64,000 bases of DNA, from contig NZ_SACT01000009.1 of the NCBI RefSeq assembly GCF_004016515.1, forward strand, positions 62,001-126,000, read 5' to 3'. This document shows, piece by piece, positions 32,624 through 39,831 of the stretch (within the stretch, counting starts at the first letter, position 1; every line of letters begins with the position of its first letter). Source of the stretch: Rubrivivax albus (GTDB lineage Bacteria > Pseudomonadota > Gammaproteobacteria > Burkholderiales > Burkholderiaceae_C). The position numbers and the translations under genes are program-made. The notes beneath the pieces were generated by a model. That model worked only from the letters and a program-made list of their open reading frames with translations. It ran no database searches and had not been told where the DNA came from.

Positions 32624-33499
32624 TCAGCGCTGCCGGAAGCAAAGCCACAGCGCTGCCGCGCTGGAGGCCATCGCAGCCCATTGCAGCGGTCCCAGCGGTT
32701 CACCGTGCACGAGGGCGCCAGCCACCATGGCCACCATCGGCACGCCAATGGACGACAGCCCCGCCAGCTGCGCCGGCAGCATGCCCACGATGGAGAACCA
32801 GGCCGCGTTGCCGATCGCCATGGGCACCAGCGCGATCCAGGCGATGACGGCCACGCTGCCCGCCGAGGGCCAGAACCAGGGGCCGTCACCCAGCAGCAGG
32901 GCGCCGATTCCGATGGGCAGCGCGGCCAGCAGCAGCTGCCAGCCGGTGAGCACCAGGGCCGGCACCGGCACGGGCCGGCGCTTGAGGATCAGCGTACCCA
33001 CGGCCCAGCCCACGCCGGCCAGCAGACCGAGGGCAAAGCCGGCCGGCGCCTGCGTGTAGGCGTTCAGGCCGCGCCACATCAGCAGGCCGACCGCCGCCGC
33101 ACCGAGGGCCAGCGCCCACAGCAGCCGGGCCGGCAGCCGCTGGCCGAACACCGCCCAACCCAGCAGCGCGGCCCACAGCGGCATCGTGAAGCCGAGGATC
33201 GCGGCCTGGCCCGACGGGATCCAGATGGCCGCATAGGTGCTGGCCACGTTCCACACCACCAGGTAGGTCAGCGTGGCCGCCACCACCGTGCCCCAGTGTG
33301 CTGCCGGGATGCGCAGCGACTGCCCGCGGGCCGCCGCCACCGCCAGCAGCGCCGCACCGGCCACCGCCACCGCCACAGCGCGGAAGGTCCAGACCGAGAC
33401 CTCGCGCGTCGCCAGCGGGAAGAGTGGCCAGTTCGTGCCCCAGACCAGGGTGAGCACGAGCAGCAGGACGACGGCGCGGGGCGGGATGGTGGTGTTCAC
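32624..33499 (-). CDS. EamA/DMT-superfamily permease
   Basis: 291 residues, ten membrane helices as two EamA repeats (TLVWGTNWPLFPLA in the first; second from about residue 150). Members export amino acids or other metabolites; the substrate here is unknown. The GTG at 33499 is used as start since the open frame further upstream lies in the divergent permease gene. It may be the first gene of a unit with the haem sensor and kinase (54-base gap), but the functional tie is unclear. Confidence 0.85.
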   Translation of the reverse strand: MNTTIPPRAVVLLLVLTLVWGTNWPLFPLATREVSVWTFRAVAVAVAGAALLAVAAARGQSLRIPAAHWGTVVAATLTYLVVWNVASTYAAIWIPSGQAAILGFTMPLWAALLGWAVFGQRLPARLLWALALGAAAVGLLMWRGLNAYTQAPAGFALGLLAGVGWAVGTLILKRRPVPVPALVLTGWQLLLAALPIGIGALLLGDGPWFWPSAGSVAVIAWIALVPMAIGNAAWFSIVGMLPAQLAGLSSIGVPMVAMVAGALVHGEPLGPLQWAAMASSAAALWLCFRQR

Positions 33500-33574
33500 A
33501 GCAGGGCGAGTATGGCTGTGCGACACGCCGCGCACAGCGACGGACGGTGCCGGGGTCGCCGGGATAATGCGGTC

Positions 33575-34822
33575 ATGCCCGCTGCACCGCTGCTCCCGTC
33601 CGACGCGCGGACGCTGGCCGTGGTGGCCATCTTCGGCGTGGTCTACCTGGGCATGCTGCTTGGCGGCCTGCCCAGGCTGCGGCTGGACCGCACCGGCGTC
33701 GCCCTGCTGGGCGCCATCGCCATCGTGGCCGTCGGCGAACTGAGCCTCGAGCAGGCGGCTGCCAGCGTGCACCTGCCGACGATCCTGCTGCTGTTCAGCT
33801 TCATGGTCATTTCGGCGCAGATGCGACTCGGTGGCTTCTACGCCGCGCTGACCCGGCGCATCGTCGCGCTGCCGCTGGCACCGCCGATGCTGCTGGGGGT
33901 GGTGATCGTGGCGGCCGGTGCGCTGTCGGCGGTGTTCTCCAACGACATCGTCTGCCTGGCCATGGCGCCAGTGCTGGTGCATGCGTGCCTGGGCCGCCGC
34001 CTCGACCCGGTGCCCTTCCTGCTGGCGCTGGCCTGCGCCAGCAATATCGGTTCGGCCGCCACGCTGATCGGCAACCCGCAGAACATGCTGATCGGCGAGG
34101 TGCTGGCGCTCGACTTCACCGCCTTCCTGCGTGACACGGCATGGCCGGTGGCTGCCAGCCTTGGCCTGCTGTGGGTGATGCTGCACCGGTCGGCACGGCC
34201 GGTGCCAAGGTCGCTGCCGGCGCCTGGCGATGACGAAGCGCCCCCGTTCGACCGCTGGCAGACGGCCAAGGGCCTGATCGTGGTGGCGGCGCTGGTGCTG
34301 GTGTTCCTCGCCACCGACTGGCCGCGCGACGTGGCGGCGCTGTTGGGCGCCGGCGTGCTGCTACTCAGTCAGCGTTTCCATTCCAGCCAGGTCATGGGCC
34401 TGATCGACTGGGAACTGCTGGTCCTCTTCATCGGCCTGTTCGTGGTCAACCACGCGCTGGCCCACACCGGTGTCACGGCGCAGACGGTGGCCTGGCTGCA
34501 GGCCCAGGGCCTGCACCTGGGCGAGCCCGGCCCGCTGTTCGGCGTCACGCTGCTGCTGTCGAACCTCGTGTCCAACGTGCCGGCGGTGATGCTGCTGCTG
34601 CCGGTGGTCGAAGGCCAGTCGCCGCATGCCGCCGGGCTGACACTGGCGCTCGTGAGCACGCTGGCGGGCAACCTTCTGATCGTCGGTTCGATCGCCAACA
34701 TCATCGTCGTCGATGCGGCGCGCCGGCAGGGCGTGCACATCGACTGGTGGCGGCACGCGCGCACGGGCGTGCCGGTGACCCTGGCCACGCTGGCGATCGC
34801 CGCCGTCTGGCTCAGCTTCTGA
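33575..34822 (+). CDS. SLC13/ArsB-type anion permease
   Basis: 415 residues with about eleven membrane helices. The ion-transporter (ArsB/NhaD/citMHS) fold is indicated by paired re-entrant motifs: SNDIVCLAMAPVLVHA with SNIGSAATLIGNPQN in the first half and LSNLVSNVPAVMLLLPVV with a matching segment in the second. Arsenite, dicarboxylate, citrate or Na+ are all possible substrates; no arsenic genes are nearby. It is 20 bases upstream of def and divergent from the EamA gene. Confidence 0.85.
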   Translation: MPAAPLLPSDARTLAVVAIFGVVYLGMLLGGLPRLRLDRTGVALLGAIAIVAVGELSLEQAAASVHLPTILLLFSFMVISAQMRLGGFYAALTRRIVALPLAPPMLLGVVIVAAGALSAVFSNDIVCLAMAPVLVHACLGRRLDPVPFLLALACASNIGSAATLIGNPQNMLIGEVLALDFTAFLRDTAWPVAASLGLLWVMLHRSARPVPRSLPAPGDDEAPPFDRWQTAKGLIVVAALVLVFLATDWPRDVAALLGAGVLLLSQRFHSSQVMGLIDWELLVLFIGLFVVNHALAHTGVTAQTVAWLQAQGLHLGEPGPLFGVTLLLSNLVSNVPAVMLLLPVVEGQSPHAAGLTLALVSTLAGNLLIVGSIANIIVVDAARRQGVHIDWWRHARTGVPVTLATLAIAAVWLSF

Positions 34823-34842
34823 TTGAAAAGGAAAACCCGCCC

Positions 34843-35379
34843 ATGGCCGTTCGAGAGATCCTGAAGATGGGTGACCCGCGCCTGCTGCGTGTGGCGCCCC
34901 CCGTCACCACCTTCGACACCGCCGGACTGCATGCCCTGGTGGCCGACATGTTCGACACCATGGCGGCGGCCAATGGTGCCGGCCTGGCGGCGCCGCAGAT
35001 CGGCGTGGACCTGCAGCTGGTGATCTTCGGCTTCGAGCGCAACGCGCGCTACCCGGACGCCCCGGCGGTGCCCAAGACGGTGCTGCTGAACCCGGTGATC
35101 ACGCCACTGGACGCCGCGATGGAGGACGGTTGGGAAGGCTGCCTGTCGGTGCCCGGCCTGCGCGGCGTCGTGCCGCGCCATGCGCGCATCCGCTACGCCG
35201 GGTTTGACGTGACCGGGCAGCGCATCGAGCGGGAAGCCGAGGGCTTCCATGCGCGCGTGGTGCAGCACGAGTGCGACCACCTGATCGGCCGGCTGTACCC
35301 CACGCGCATGACCGACCTGACGAAGCTGGGCTTCACCAGCGTGCTGTTCCCGGAACTGGACCCGAACAGCGACGACTGA
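34843..35379 (+). CDS. def: Peptide deformylase
   Basis: 178 residues with all three motifs: GAGLAAPQIG (about 46-55), EGCLSVPG (about 103-110) and QHECDHLIG (about 146-154), which supply the metal ligands and catalytic Glu. Removes the formyl group from new proteins. AAAAGGAAAA precedes the ATG. It is probably not the only deformylase in the genome, since def usually sits with fmt; this copy stands beside a permease. Confidence 0.93.
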   Translation: MAVREILKMGDPRLLRVAPPVTTFDTAGLHALVADMFDTMAAANGAGLAAPQIGVDLQLVIFGFERNARYPDAPAVPKTVLLNPVITPLDAAMEDGWEGCLSVPGLRGVVPRHARIRYAGFDVTGQRIEREAEGFHARVVQHECDHLIGRLYPTRMTDLTKLGFTSVLFPELDPNSDD

Positions 35380-35399
35380 ACCGGGACCAGGCAGGCTCC

Positions 35400-35433
35400 G
35401 GCACTTCGGTGCCAGGGCAGGGGCATGTTTTTT
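35400..35433 (+). terminator. Possible terminator after def
   Basis: GGCAC (35400-35404), a TTCG tetraloop, GTGCC (35409-35413), followed 14 bases later by TTTTTT (35428-35433). The stem is stable but the T run is too far for a standard intrinsic terminator. It lies between def and nasT. Confidence 0.35.
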
Positions 35434-35447
35434 GCACTGCAGCATCC

Positions 35448-36062
35448 GTGACCCTGCCCAACTCCGCCGAGCCCGCCGCACTGCGGGTCCTGCTCGTCGA
35501 CGACGGCGCCCACCGTGTCGGCCAGATCCAGGACGAACTGGCGCAACAGGGGCACGTGGTGGTGGGGGTGGTCGATTCCGCCGTGGCCCTGCACGACGCC
35601 GTGCTCCGGCTGCGGCCCGACGTCGTGATCGTCGATGCAGACAGCCCCAGCCGCGACACGCTGGAGCACCTGGCCACACTGTCGGCGCAATTGCCGCGGC
35701 CGGTGGTCGTGTTTGCCGAGGACGAGGCCGACGACCCGATGCGCCGCGCGATGGCCGCCGGGGTCAGTGCCTACGTGGTGGCCGGGCTGCAGGCGCGCCG
35801 CATCGCGCCGGTGCTGCGCGTGGCCATCGCCCGCTTCGAGCAGGAGGCACTGCTGCGGCGCCAGCTGCTGGAAGCGCAGGCGGCGCTGGGCGCGCGCAAG
35901 CAGGTGGAGCGCGCCAAGGGCATCCTGATGCGCACACGCGGCATCGGCGAGGACGAGGCCTACAAGCTGCTGCGCAAACTGGCCATGGACCGGGGCAGCA
36001 AGCTCGAGCAGGTGGCCGACCAGGTGATCGCGGCGGCCGACCTGCTGGCGCCGCCCGGCTGA
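35448..36062 (+). CDS. nasT: NasT: ANTAR-domain response regulator, nitrate assimilation antiterminator
   Basis: 204 residues. A receiver-like domain (about 13-130) keeps an Asp at position 64 (IVDADSPS); a coiled linker leads to an ANTAR RNA-binding domain (about 140-200, ERAKGILMRTRGIGEDEAYK). NasT binds a two-hairpin leader RNA and prevents termination when its partner NasS releases it in the presence of nitrate or nitrite. Start is GTG at 35448 with no clear Shine-Dalgarno. The matching RNA element lies 145 bases downstream in front of a NasS-like gene. Confidence 0.92.
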   Translation: MTLPNSAEPAALRVLLVDDGAHRVGQIQDELAQQGHVVVGVVDSAVALHDAVLRLRPDVVIVDADSPSRDTLEHLATLSAQLPRPVVVFAEDEADDPMRRAMAAGVSAYVVAGLQARRIAPVLRVAIARFEQEALLRRQLLEAQAALGARKQVERAKGILMRTRGIGEDEAYKLLRKLAMDRGSKLEQVADQVIAAADLLAPPG

Positions 36063-36092
36063 CCTGCCGTGCACCGCCAAGGATGTTGCGCC

Positions 36093-36107
36093 GCACCATC
36101 CTGATGC
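36093..36107 (+). promoter_or_regulatory. NtrC-like binding site
   Basis: GCACCATCCTGATGC matches the NtrC dyad GCAC-N7-GTGC at 11 of 15 positions when compared with the classical site (GCACTATTTTGGTGC). It is centred about 106 bases before the predicted transcription start, the usual distance for an enhancer. A lone GGTGC half-site lies at about 36145. Confidence 0.5.
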
Positions 36108-36179
36108 GCCCGAGGTCGGCGGCCGGCGATCCACGCTGCGGGAAGGTGCGACAACCCCGCTGAACCCGGGAATCCGGCC

Positions 36180-36195
36180 TGGCACGCGTCGTGCA
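36180..36195 (+). promoter_or_regulatory. Sigma-54 promoter of the nitrate assimilation operon
   Basis: TGGCAC (36180-36185), 5 bases, GTGCA (36191-36195): one mismatch to TGGCAC-N5-TTGCA, with GG and GC 10 bases apart. The expected start, about 12 bases after the GC, is near 36206, exactly where the first leader hairpin begins. Nitrogen limitation through NtrC would therefore drive transcription. Confidence 0.65.
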
Positions 36196-36206
36196 ACGCA
36201 TACGGC

Positions 36207-36252
36207 GCGGGCAGCACAACGGCGTGTCACCCGCACCGGACAAAGGCGTCCG
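36207..36252 (+). ncRNA. ANTAR-target two-hairpin leader element
   Basis: Hairpin 1: GCGGG (36207-36211) with CCCGC (36230-36234), a CA/CA internal loop, GCAC with GTGT, and hexaloop AACGGC (36218-36223). Hairpin 2: CGGAC (36237-36241) with GTCCG (36248-36252) and hexaloop AAAGGC (36242-36247). Both loops follow the AnnGnn rule for ANTAR proteins (A at 1, G at 4). Hairpin 2 shares bases 36245-36252 with the 5' arm of the terminator, so the two cannot form together. NasT binding would favour hairpin 2 and read-through. Confidence 0.8.
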
Positions 36253-36299
36253 ACGGTCGACCCCCGATGGGGTTCGGCGGTCGGGCGCCTTCTTTTTTT
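36245..36299 (+). terminator. Intrinsic terminator (attenuator) of the nitrate operon leader
   Basis: GGCGTCCGAC (36245-36254) pairs with GTCGGGCGCC (36280-36289), an inner ACCCC/GGGGT stem adds stability, and TTCTTTTTTT (36290-36299) follows. It ends 20 bases before the NasS-like ATG. Its 5' arm overlaps the second ANTAR hairpin, giving a choice between antitermination and termination. Confidence 0.85.
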
Positions 36300-36319
36300 G
36301 GCCGTTCTGCGGAGCCTTC

Positions 36320-37444
36320 ATGACCCTGACCCCGAGCCCCGTCCGCGTCGGCTTCATGCCGCTGGTGGACAGCGCGCCACTGGTGATGGCCTCGGTGCTC
36401 GGCTTCGACCGCCGGCACGGCGTGCAGCTGCTGCTCTCGCGCGAGTCCAGCTGGGCCGGCCTGCGCGACAAGCTGCTCGGCGGCGCGCTGGACCTGGCCC
36501 AGGCCCTGTACGGCATGGTCTTCGGCGTGCAGCTGGGCATCGGCGGCCCGCGCGAGTCGATGGCGGTGCTGATGACGCTCAACCGCAATGGCCAGGGCAT
36601 CAGCCTCAGCCGGCGCCTGACCGGGCAGGGCGTGGCCGACCTGAACACGCTGGCCGCCCGCCTGCGCGCCGCGCCGCGCACGCATGTCTTCGCGCAGACT
36701 TTTCCGACCGGCACGCACGCGATGTGGCTGTACTACGCGCTGGCCTCGGCCGGTGTGCACCCGATGCGCGACATCCGCAGCGTGGTGCTGCCGCCGGCGC
36801 AGATGGTGGAGGCCATGCGCAGCGGCCAGGTCGACGGCGTCTCCGTGGGCGCGCCCTGGAACCGCATCGGCCTGCTGGAGGACGTGTCGGTGCCGCTGCT
36901 GTCGTCGTCGGCGATCTGGCCGGAGCACCCGGACAAGGTGCTGGCCGGCCGTGCCGCCTGGGCCGACGCCCAGCCGGACACCGCGGTAGCCGTCGTGCGC
37001 GCCGTGCTGGAGGCCAGCCGGTGGCTCGAGGCCAGCGAGGCCAACCGCCTGGCCGCCGCCGAGATCCTCGCGGGCGACGCCTGGCTGGCGGCGCGGCGCG
37101 ACGCCATCGCCGGCAGTCTGCTGGGTGAAGGTGAGCCGCTGCCGATGCGCTTCCACGCCGACGGCGCCGTGAACTACCCCTGGTTGTCCGATGGCATATG
37201 GTTCATGACCCAGCACAAGCGCTGGGGCCTGCTGGCTGACCACCCGGAATACGAGGCCATCGCCCGCCGCGTGCAGCGCGTGGCGCTGTACCGGGATGCC
37301 GCGGCTGGTGTCGGCGTGCCATTGCCCGAAGGCGAATTGCGCAGCAGCCGCCTGATCGACGGCCTGACCTGGGACGGCCGCGACCCGCGCGCCTATGCCG
37401 ACAGCTTTGCCATCCGCCAGCCGCAGTCCATCGAAGCGGCCTGA
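36320..37444 (+). CDS. nasS: NasS-like nitrate/nitrite sensor (NrtA/CmpA family without signal peptide)
   Basis: 374 residues of the NrtA/CmpA periplasmic-binding fold (VRVGFMPLVDSAPLVMASVL at the start; VSVGAPWNRIGLL and GIWFMTQHKRWGLL further on). It has no signal peptide or lipobox, whereas the related nrtA two genes' length away begins with a twin-Arg signal, so it is cytosolic as expected for NasS, which holds NasT inactive until nitrate or nitrite binds. It is the first gene behind the attenuator, so its synthesis depends on the pathway it controls. A truncated transport protein is less likely because the fold is complete. Confidence 0.82.
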   Translation: MTLTPSPVRVGFMPLVDSAPLVMASVLGFDRRHGVQLLLSRESSWAGLRDKLLGGALDLAQALYGMVFGVQLGIGGPRESMAVLMTLNRNGQGISLSRRLTGQGVADLNTLAARLRAAPRTHVFAQTFPTGTHAMWLYYALASAGVHPMRDIRSVVLPPAQMVEAMRSGQVDGVSVGAPWNRIGLLEDVSVPLLSSSAIWPEHPDKVLAGRAAWADAQPDTAVAVVRAVLEASRWLEASEANRLAAAEILAGDAWLAARRDAIAGSLLGEGEPLPMRFHADGAVNYPWLSDGIWFMTQHKRWGLLADHPEYEAIARRVQRVALYRDAAAGVGVPLPEGELRSSRLIDGLTWDGRDPRAYADSFAIRQPQSIEAA

Positions 37445-37483
37445 GATCCCCGAACCCCCCCTTTCTTGATGCAGGAGAGCGAC

Positions 37484-38860
37484 ATGACCTCGACCTCGAA
37501 GACCCCCCGCACCGACACCCGTCGCCGTCGCCTGCTGGCGGGCGCCGCCGCGCTGGCCGGCACCGCGGCCTGGCCCCTGGCCCGCGCCCAGAAGGCGCGC
37601 CCGGAGAAGGAGCAGCTCAAGTTCGGCTTCATCAAGCTGACCGACTGCGCGCCGCTGGTCATCGCCTACGAGAAGGGCTACTTCGAGGACGAGGGCCTGA
37701 ACGTCACGCTGGAGGCACAGGCCAACTGGAAGGTGTTGCTCGACCGCGTGATCGACGGCCAGCTCGATGGCGCGCACATGCTGGCCGGCCAGCCGCTGGG
37801 CGCGAGCATCGGTTTCGGCACCAAGGCCGACGTGATCACCGCCTTCAGCATGGACCTCAACGGCAACGCCATCACCGTCAGCAACGCCGTGTGGGCGGCG
37901 ATGAAGCCGCACCTGCCGATGGAAGGTGGCAAGCCGGTGCACCCGATCAAGGCCGACGCGCTGAAGAAGGTGGTGGACGTGTGGAAGAGCCAGGGCAAGC
38001 CCTTCAAGATGGGCATGGTCTTCCCGGTCAGCACGCACAACTACGAGCTGCGCTACTGGCTGGCCGCCGGCGGCCTGAACCCCGGCTACTACACCGAGAG
38101 CGACGTCACCGGTACGCAGAAGGCCGACGTGCTGCTGAGCGTGACGCCGCCGCCGCAGATGCCCGCGACGATGGAGGCCGGCACCATCCACGGCTACTGC
38201 GTGGGCGAGCCCTGGAACCAGCAGGCCGTGTTCAAGGGCATCGGCGTGCCGGTGGTCACCGACCACCAGATCTGGAAGAACAACCCGGAGAAGGTCTTCG
38301 GCGTCACCCGCGGCTGGAGCGACGCCAACCCCAACACGCACGTGGCCGTGGTCAAGGCCATGATCCGCGCGTGCATGTGGCTGGACGCCAGCATGAAGAA
38401 CCGCATCGAGGCGGTGAAGATCCTCTCCAGGCCGGCCTACGTGGGTGCCGACGAGGCCGTGATCGCCAACAGCATGACCGGCACCTTCGAGTTCGAGAAG
38501 GGCGACAAGCGGCCGGCGCCGGACTTCAACGTCTTCTTCCGCAATTTCGCCACCTACCCCTTCTACAGCGACGCCATCTGGTACCTGACGCAGATGCGCC
38601 GCTGGGGCCAGATCGGCGAGAGCAAGCCCGACGCCTGGTACCACGACACGGCGAAGAAGGTCTACCAGCCTGCGATCTACCTGAAGGCAGCGCAGGCGCT
38701 GATCGCCGAAGGCAAGGCCAAGGCCACCGACTTCCCCACGACCGACGGCTACAAGGGTGTGCAGGACGGGTTCATCGACGGCGTGGTCTACGACGGCCGC
38801 AAGCCCAATGACTACCTCAACAAGTTCAAGATCGGCCTGAAGGCCGCGGACAAGGTCTGA
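37484..38860 (+). CDS. nrtA: Nitrate ABC transporter periplasmic binding protein NrtA
   Basis: 458 residues. The N-terminus has a twin-arginine signal (TRRRRLLAGAAALAGTAAWP) ending near ARAQ. The mature part is the NrtA/CmpA nitrate-binding fold (FGFIKLTDCAPLVIAYEKGY; GYCVGEPWNQQAVF; FPVSTHNYELRYWLA). It delivers nitrate to NrtB. GGAGAG precedes the ATG at 37484; an upstream ATG pair at 37466 would place the signal further in. 39 bases after the NasS-like gene, 13 before nrtB. Confidence 0.94.
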   Translation: MTSTSKTPRTDTRRRRLLAGAAALAGTAAWPLARAQKARPEKEQLKFGFIKLTDCAPLVIAYEKGYFEDEGLNVTLEAQANWKVLLDRVIDGQLDGAHMLAGQPLGASIGFGTKADVITAFSMDLNGNAITVSNAVWAAMKPHLPMEGGKPVHPIKADALKKVVDVWKSQGKPFKMGMVFPVSTHNYELRYWLAAGGLNPGYYTESDVTGTQKADVLLSVTPPPQMPATMEAGTIHGYCVGEPWNQQAVFKGIGVPVVTDHQIWKNNPEKVFGVTRGWSDANPNTHVAVVKAMIRACMWLDASMKNRIEAVKILSRPAYVGADEAVIANSMTGTFEFEKGDKRPAPDFNVFFRNFATYPFYSDAIWYLTQMRRWGQIGESKPDAWYHDTAKKVYQPAIYLKAAQALIAEGKAKATDFPTTDGYKGVQDGFIDGVVYDGRKPNDYLNKFKIGLKAADKV

Positions 38861-38873
38861 GGGGGAGCCCGCC

Positions 38874-39815
38874 ATGCAAGCCGTGTTGAAGCAATGGGCG
38901 GACCCGAAGGCGCTGTGGCAGGGCCTGGGCGTGCCGGTGATGGCGGTGCTGCTGTTCCTGGCCCTGTGGGCCGGCGTGGCGCCGCGCATCCAGACCAGCT
39001 TGGGCGCCATCCCGGGCCCGGTGCAGGTGGCCGAGCAGGCCTGGGGCCTGTGGCAGGCGCACCTGGACGAGCGCGACCGTGCCGTGGCGTTCTACGAGCG
39101 ACAGGACAAGCGCAACGCCGAGCGCCTGGCCGAGGACCCGAGCTACGAGCCGCGCAACTTCAAGTACACCGGCAAGGCCACCTACCTGGACCAGATCGTC
39201 ACCAGCCTGCTGACCGTGTTCACCGGCTTCCTGCTGGGCACGGTGGTGGCGGTGCCGCTGGGCATCGCGGCCGGCGCGTCCAAGCTGGTGCAGGCGGCCA
39301 TCAACCCGCTAGTGCAGATCTTCCGGCCGGTGTCGCCGCTGGCGTGGCTGCCGATCGTCACCCTGGTGGTCAGCGCCCTGTACGTGACCACCGGCACGCC
39401 GATGTTCGAGAAGAGTTTCCTGATCTCGGCCATCACCGTCACGCTGTGCTCACTGTGGCCGACGCTGATCAACACCGCCGTGGGCGTGACCAGCGTCGAC
39501 AAGGACCTGGTCAACGTCGGCCGCGTGCTGCAGCTGCCGCTGGCCACGCGGGTGCGCAAGATCATCCTGCCCTCGGCGCTGCCCTTCATCTTCACCGGCA
39601 TGCGCCTGAGCCTGGGCGTGGGCTGGATGGTGCTGATCGCCGCGGAGATGCTGGCTCAGAACCCGGGCCTGGGCAAGTTCGTCTGGGACGAGTTCCAGAA
39701 CGGCAGCAGCGATTCGCTGGGCCGCATCATGGTGGCGGTGTTCACCATCGGCCTGATCGGCTTCGGGCTGGACCGGGCGATGCAGGGCCTGCAGACCCTG
39801 GCCTCGCGCCGCTGA
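38874..39815 (+). CDS. nrtB: Nitrate ABC transporter permease NrtB
   Basis: 313 residues with six or so membrane helices and the BPD permease EAA-type loop (AAEMLAQNPGLGKFVWDEF ... in the last third). A charged periplasmic/cytosolic insertion at about residues 60-100 (DERDRAVAFYERQDKRNAER) is longer than in many homologues. It forms the nitrate channel with the double-ATPase gene that follows 16 bases later. Confidence 0.93.
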   Translation: MQAVLKQWADPKALWQGLGVPVMAVLLFLALWAGVAPRIQTSLGAIPGPVQVAEQAWGLWQAHLDERDRAVAFYERQDKRNAERLAEDPSYEPRNFKYTGKATYLDQIVTSLLTVFTGFLLGTVVAVPLGIAAGASKLVQAAINPLVQIFRPVSPLAWLPIVTLVVSALYVTTGTPMFEKSFLISAITVTLCSLWPTLINTAVGVTSVDKDLVNVGRVLQLPLATRVRKIILPSALPFIFTGMRLSLGVGWMVLIAAEMLAQNPGLGKFVWDEFQNGSSDSLGRIMVAVFTIGLIGFGLDRAMQGLQTLASRR

Positions 39816-39831
39816 GATGGGAGCCCCCGCG

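Noticed and set aside
36186..36208. Another possible ANTAR hairpin (GCGTCGTG/TACGGCGC with loop CAACGCA)
   Set aside because: It overlaps the -12 element and would lie mostly upstream of the predicted start, so it would not be in the RNA; its loop has seven bases. The downstream pair explains the leader better.
36227..39010. Long minus-strand open frame across nasS and nrtA
   Set aside because: Antisense shadow of two well-recognised genes; His/Arg/Gly/Val-rich translation without motifs. The same holds for minus-strand frames over nirB (41537-44440) and nasA (44459-47134).
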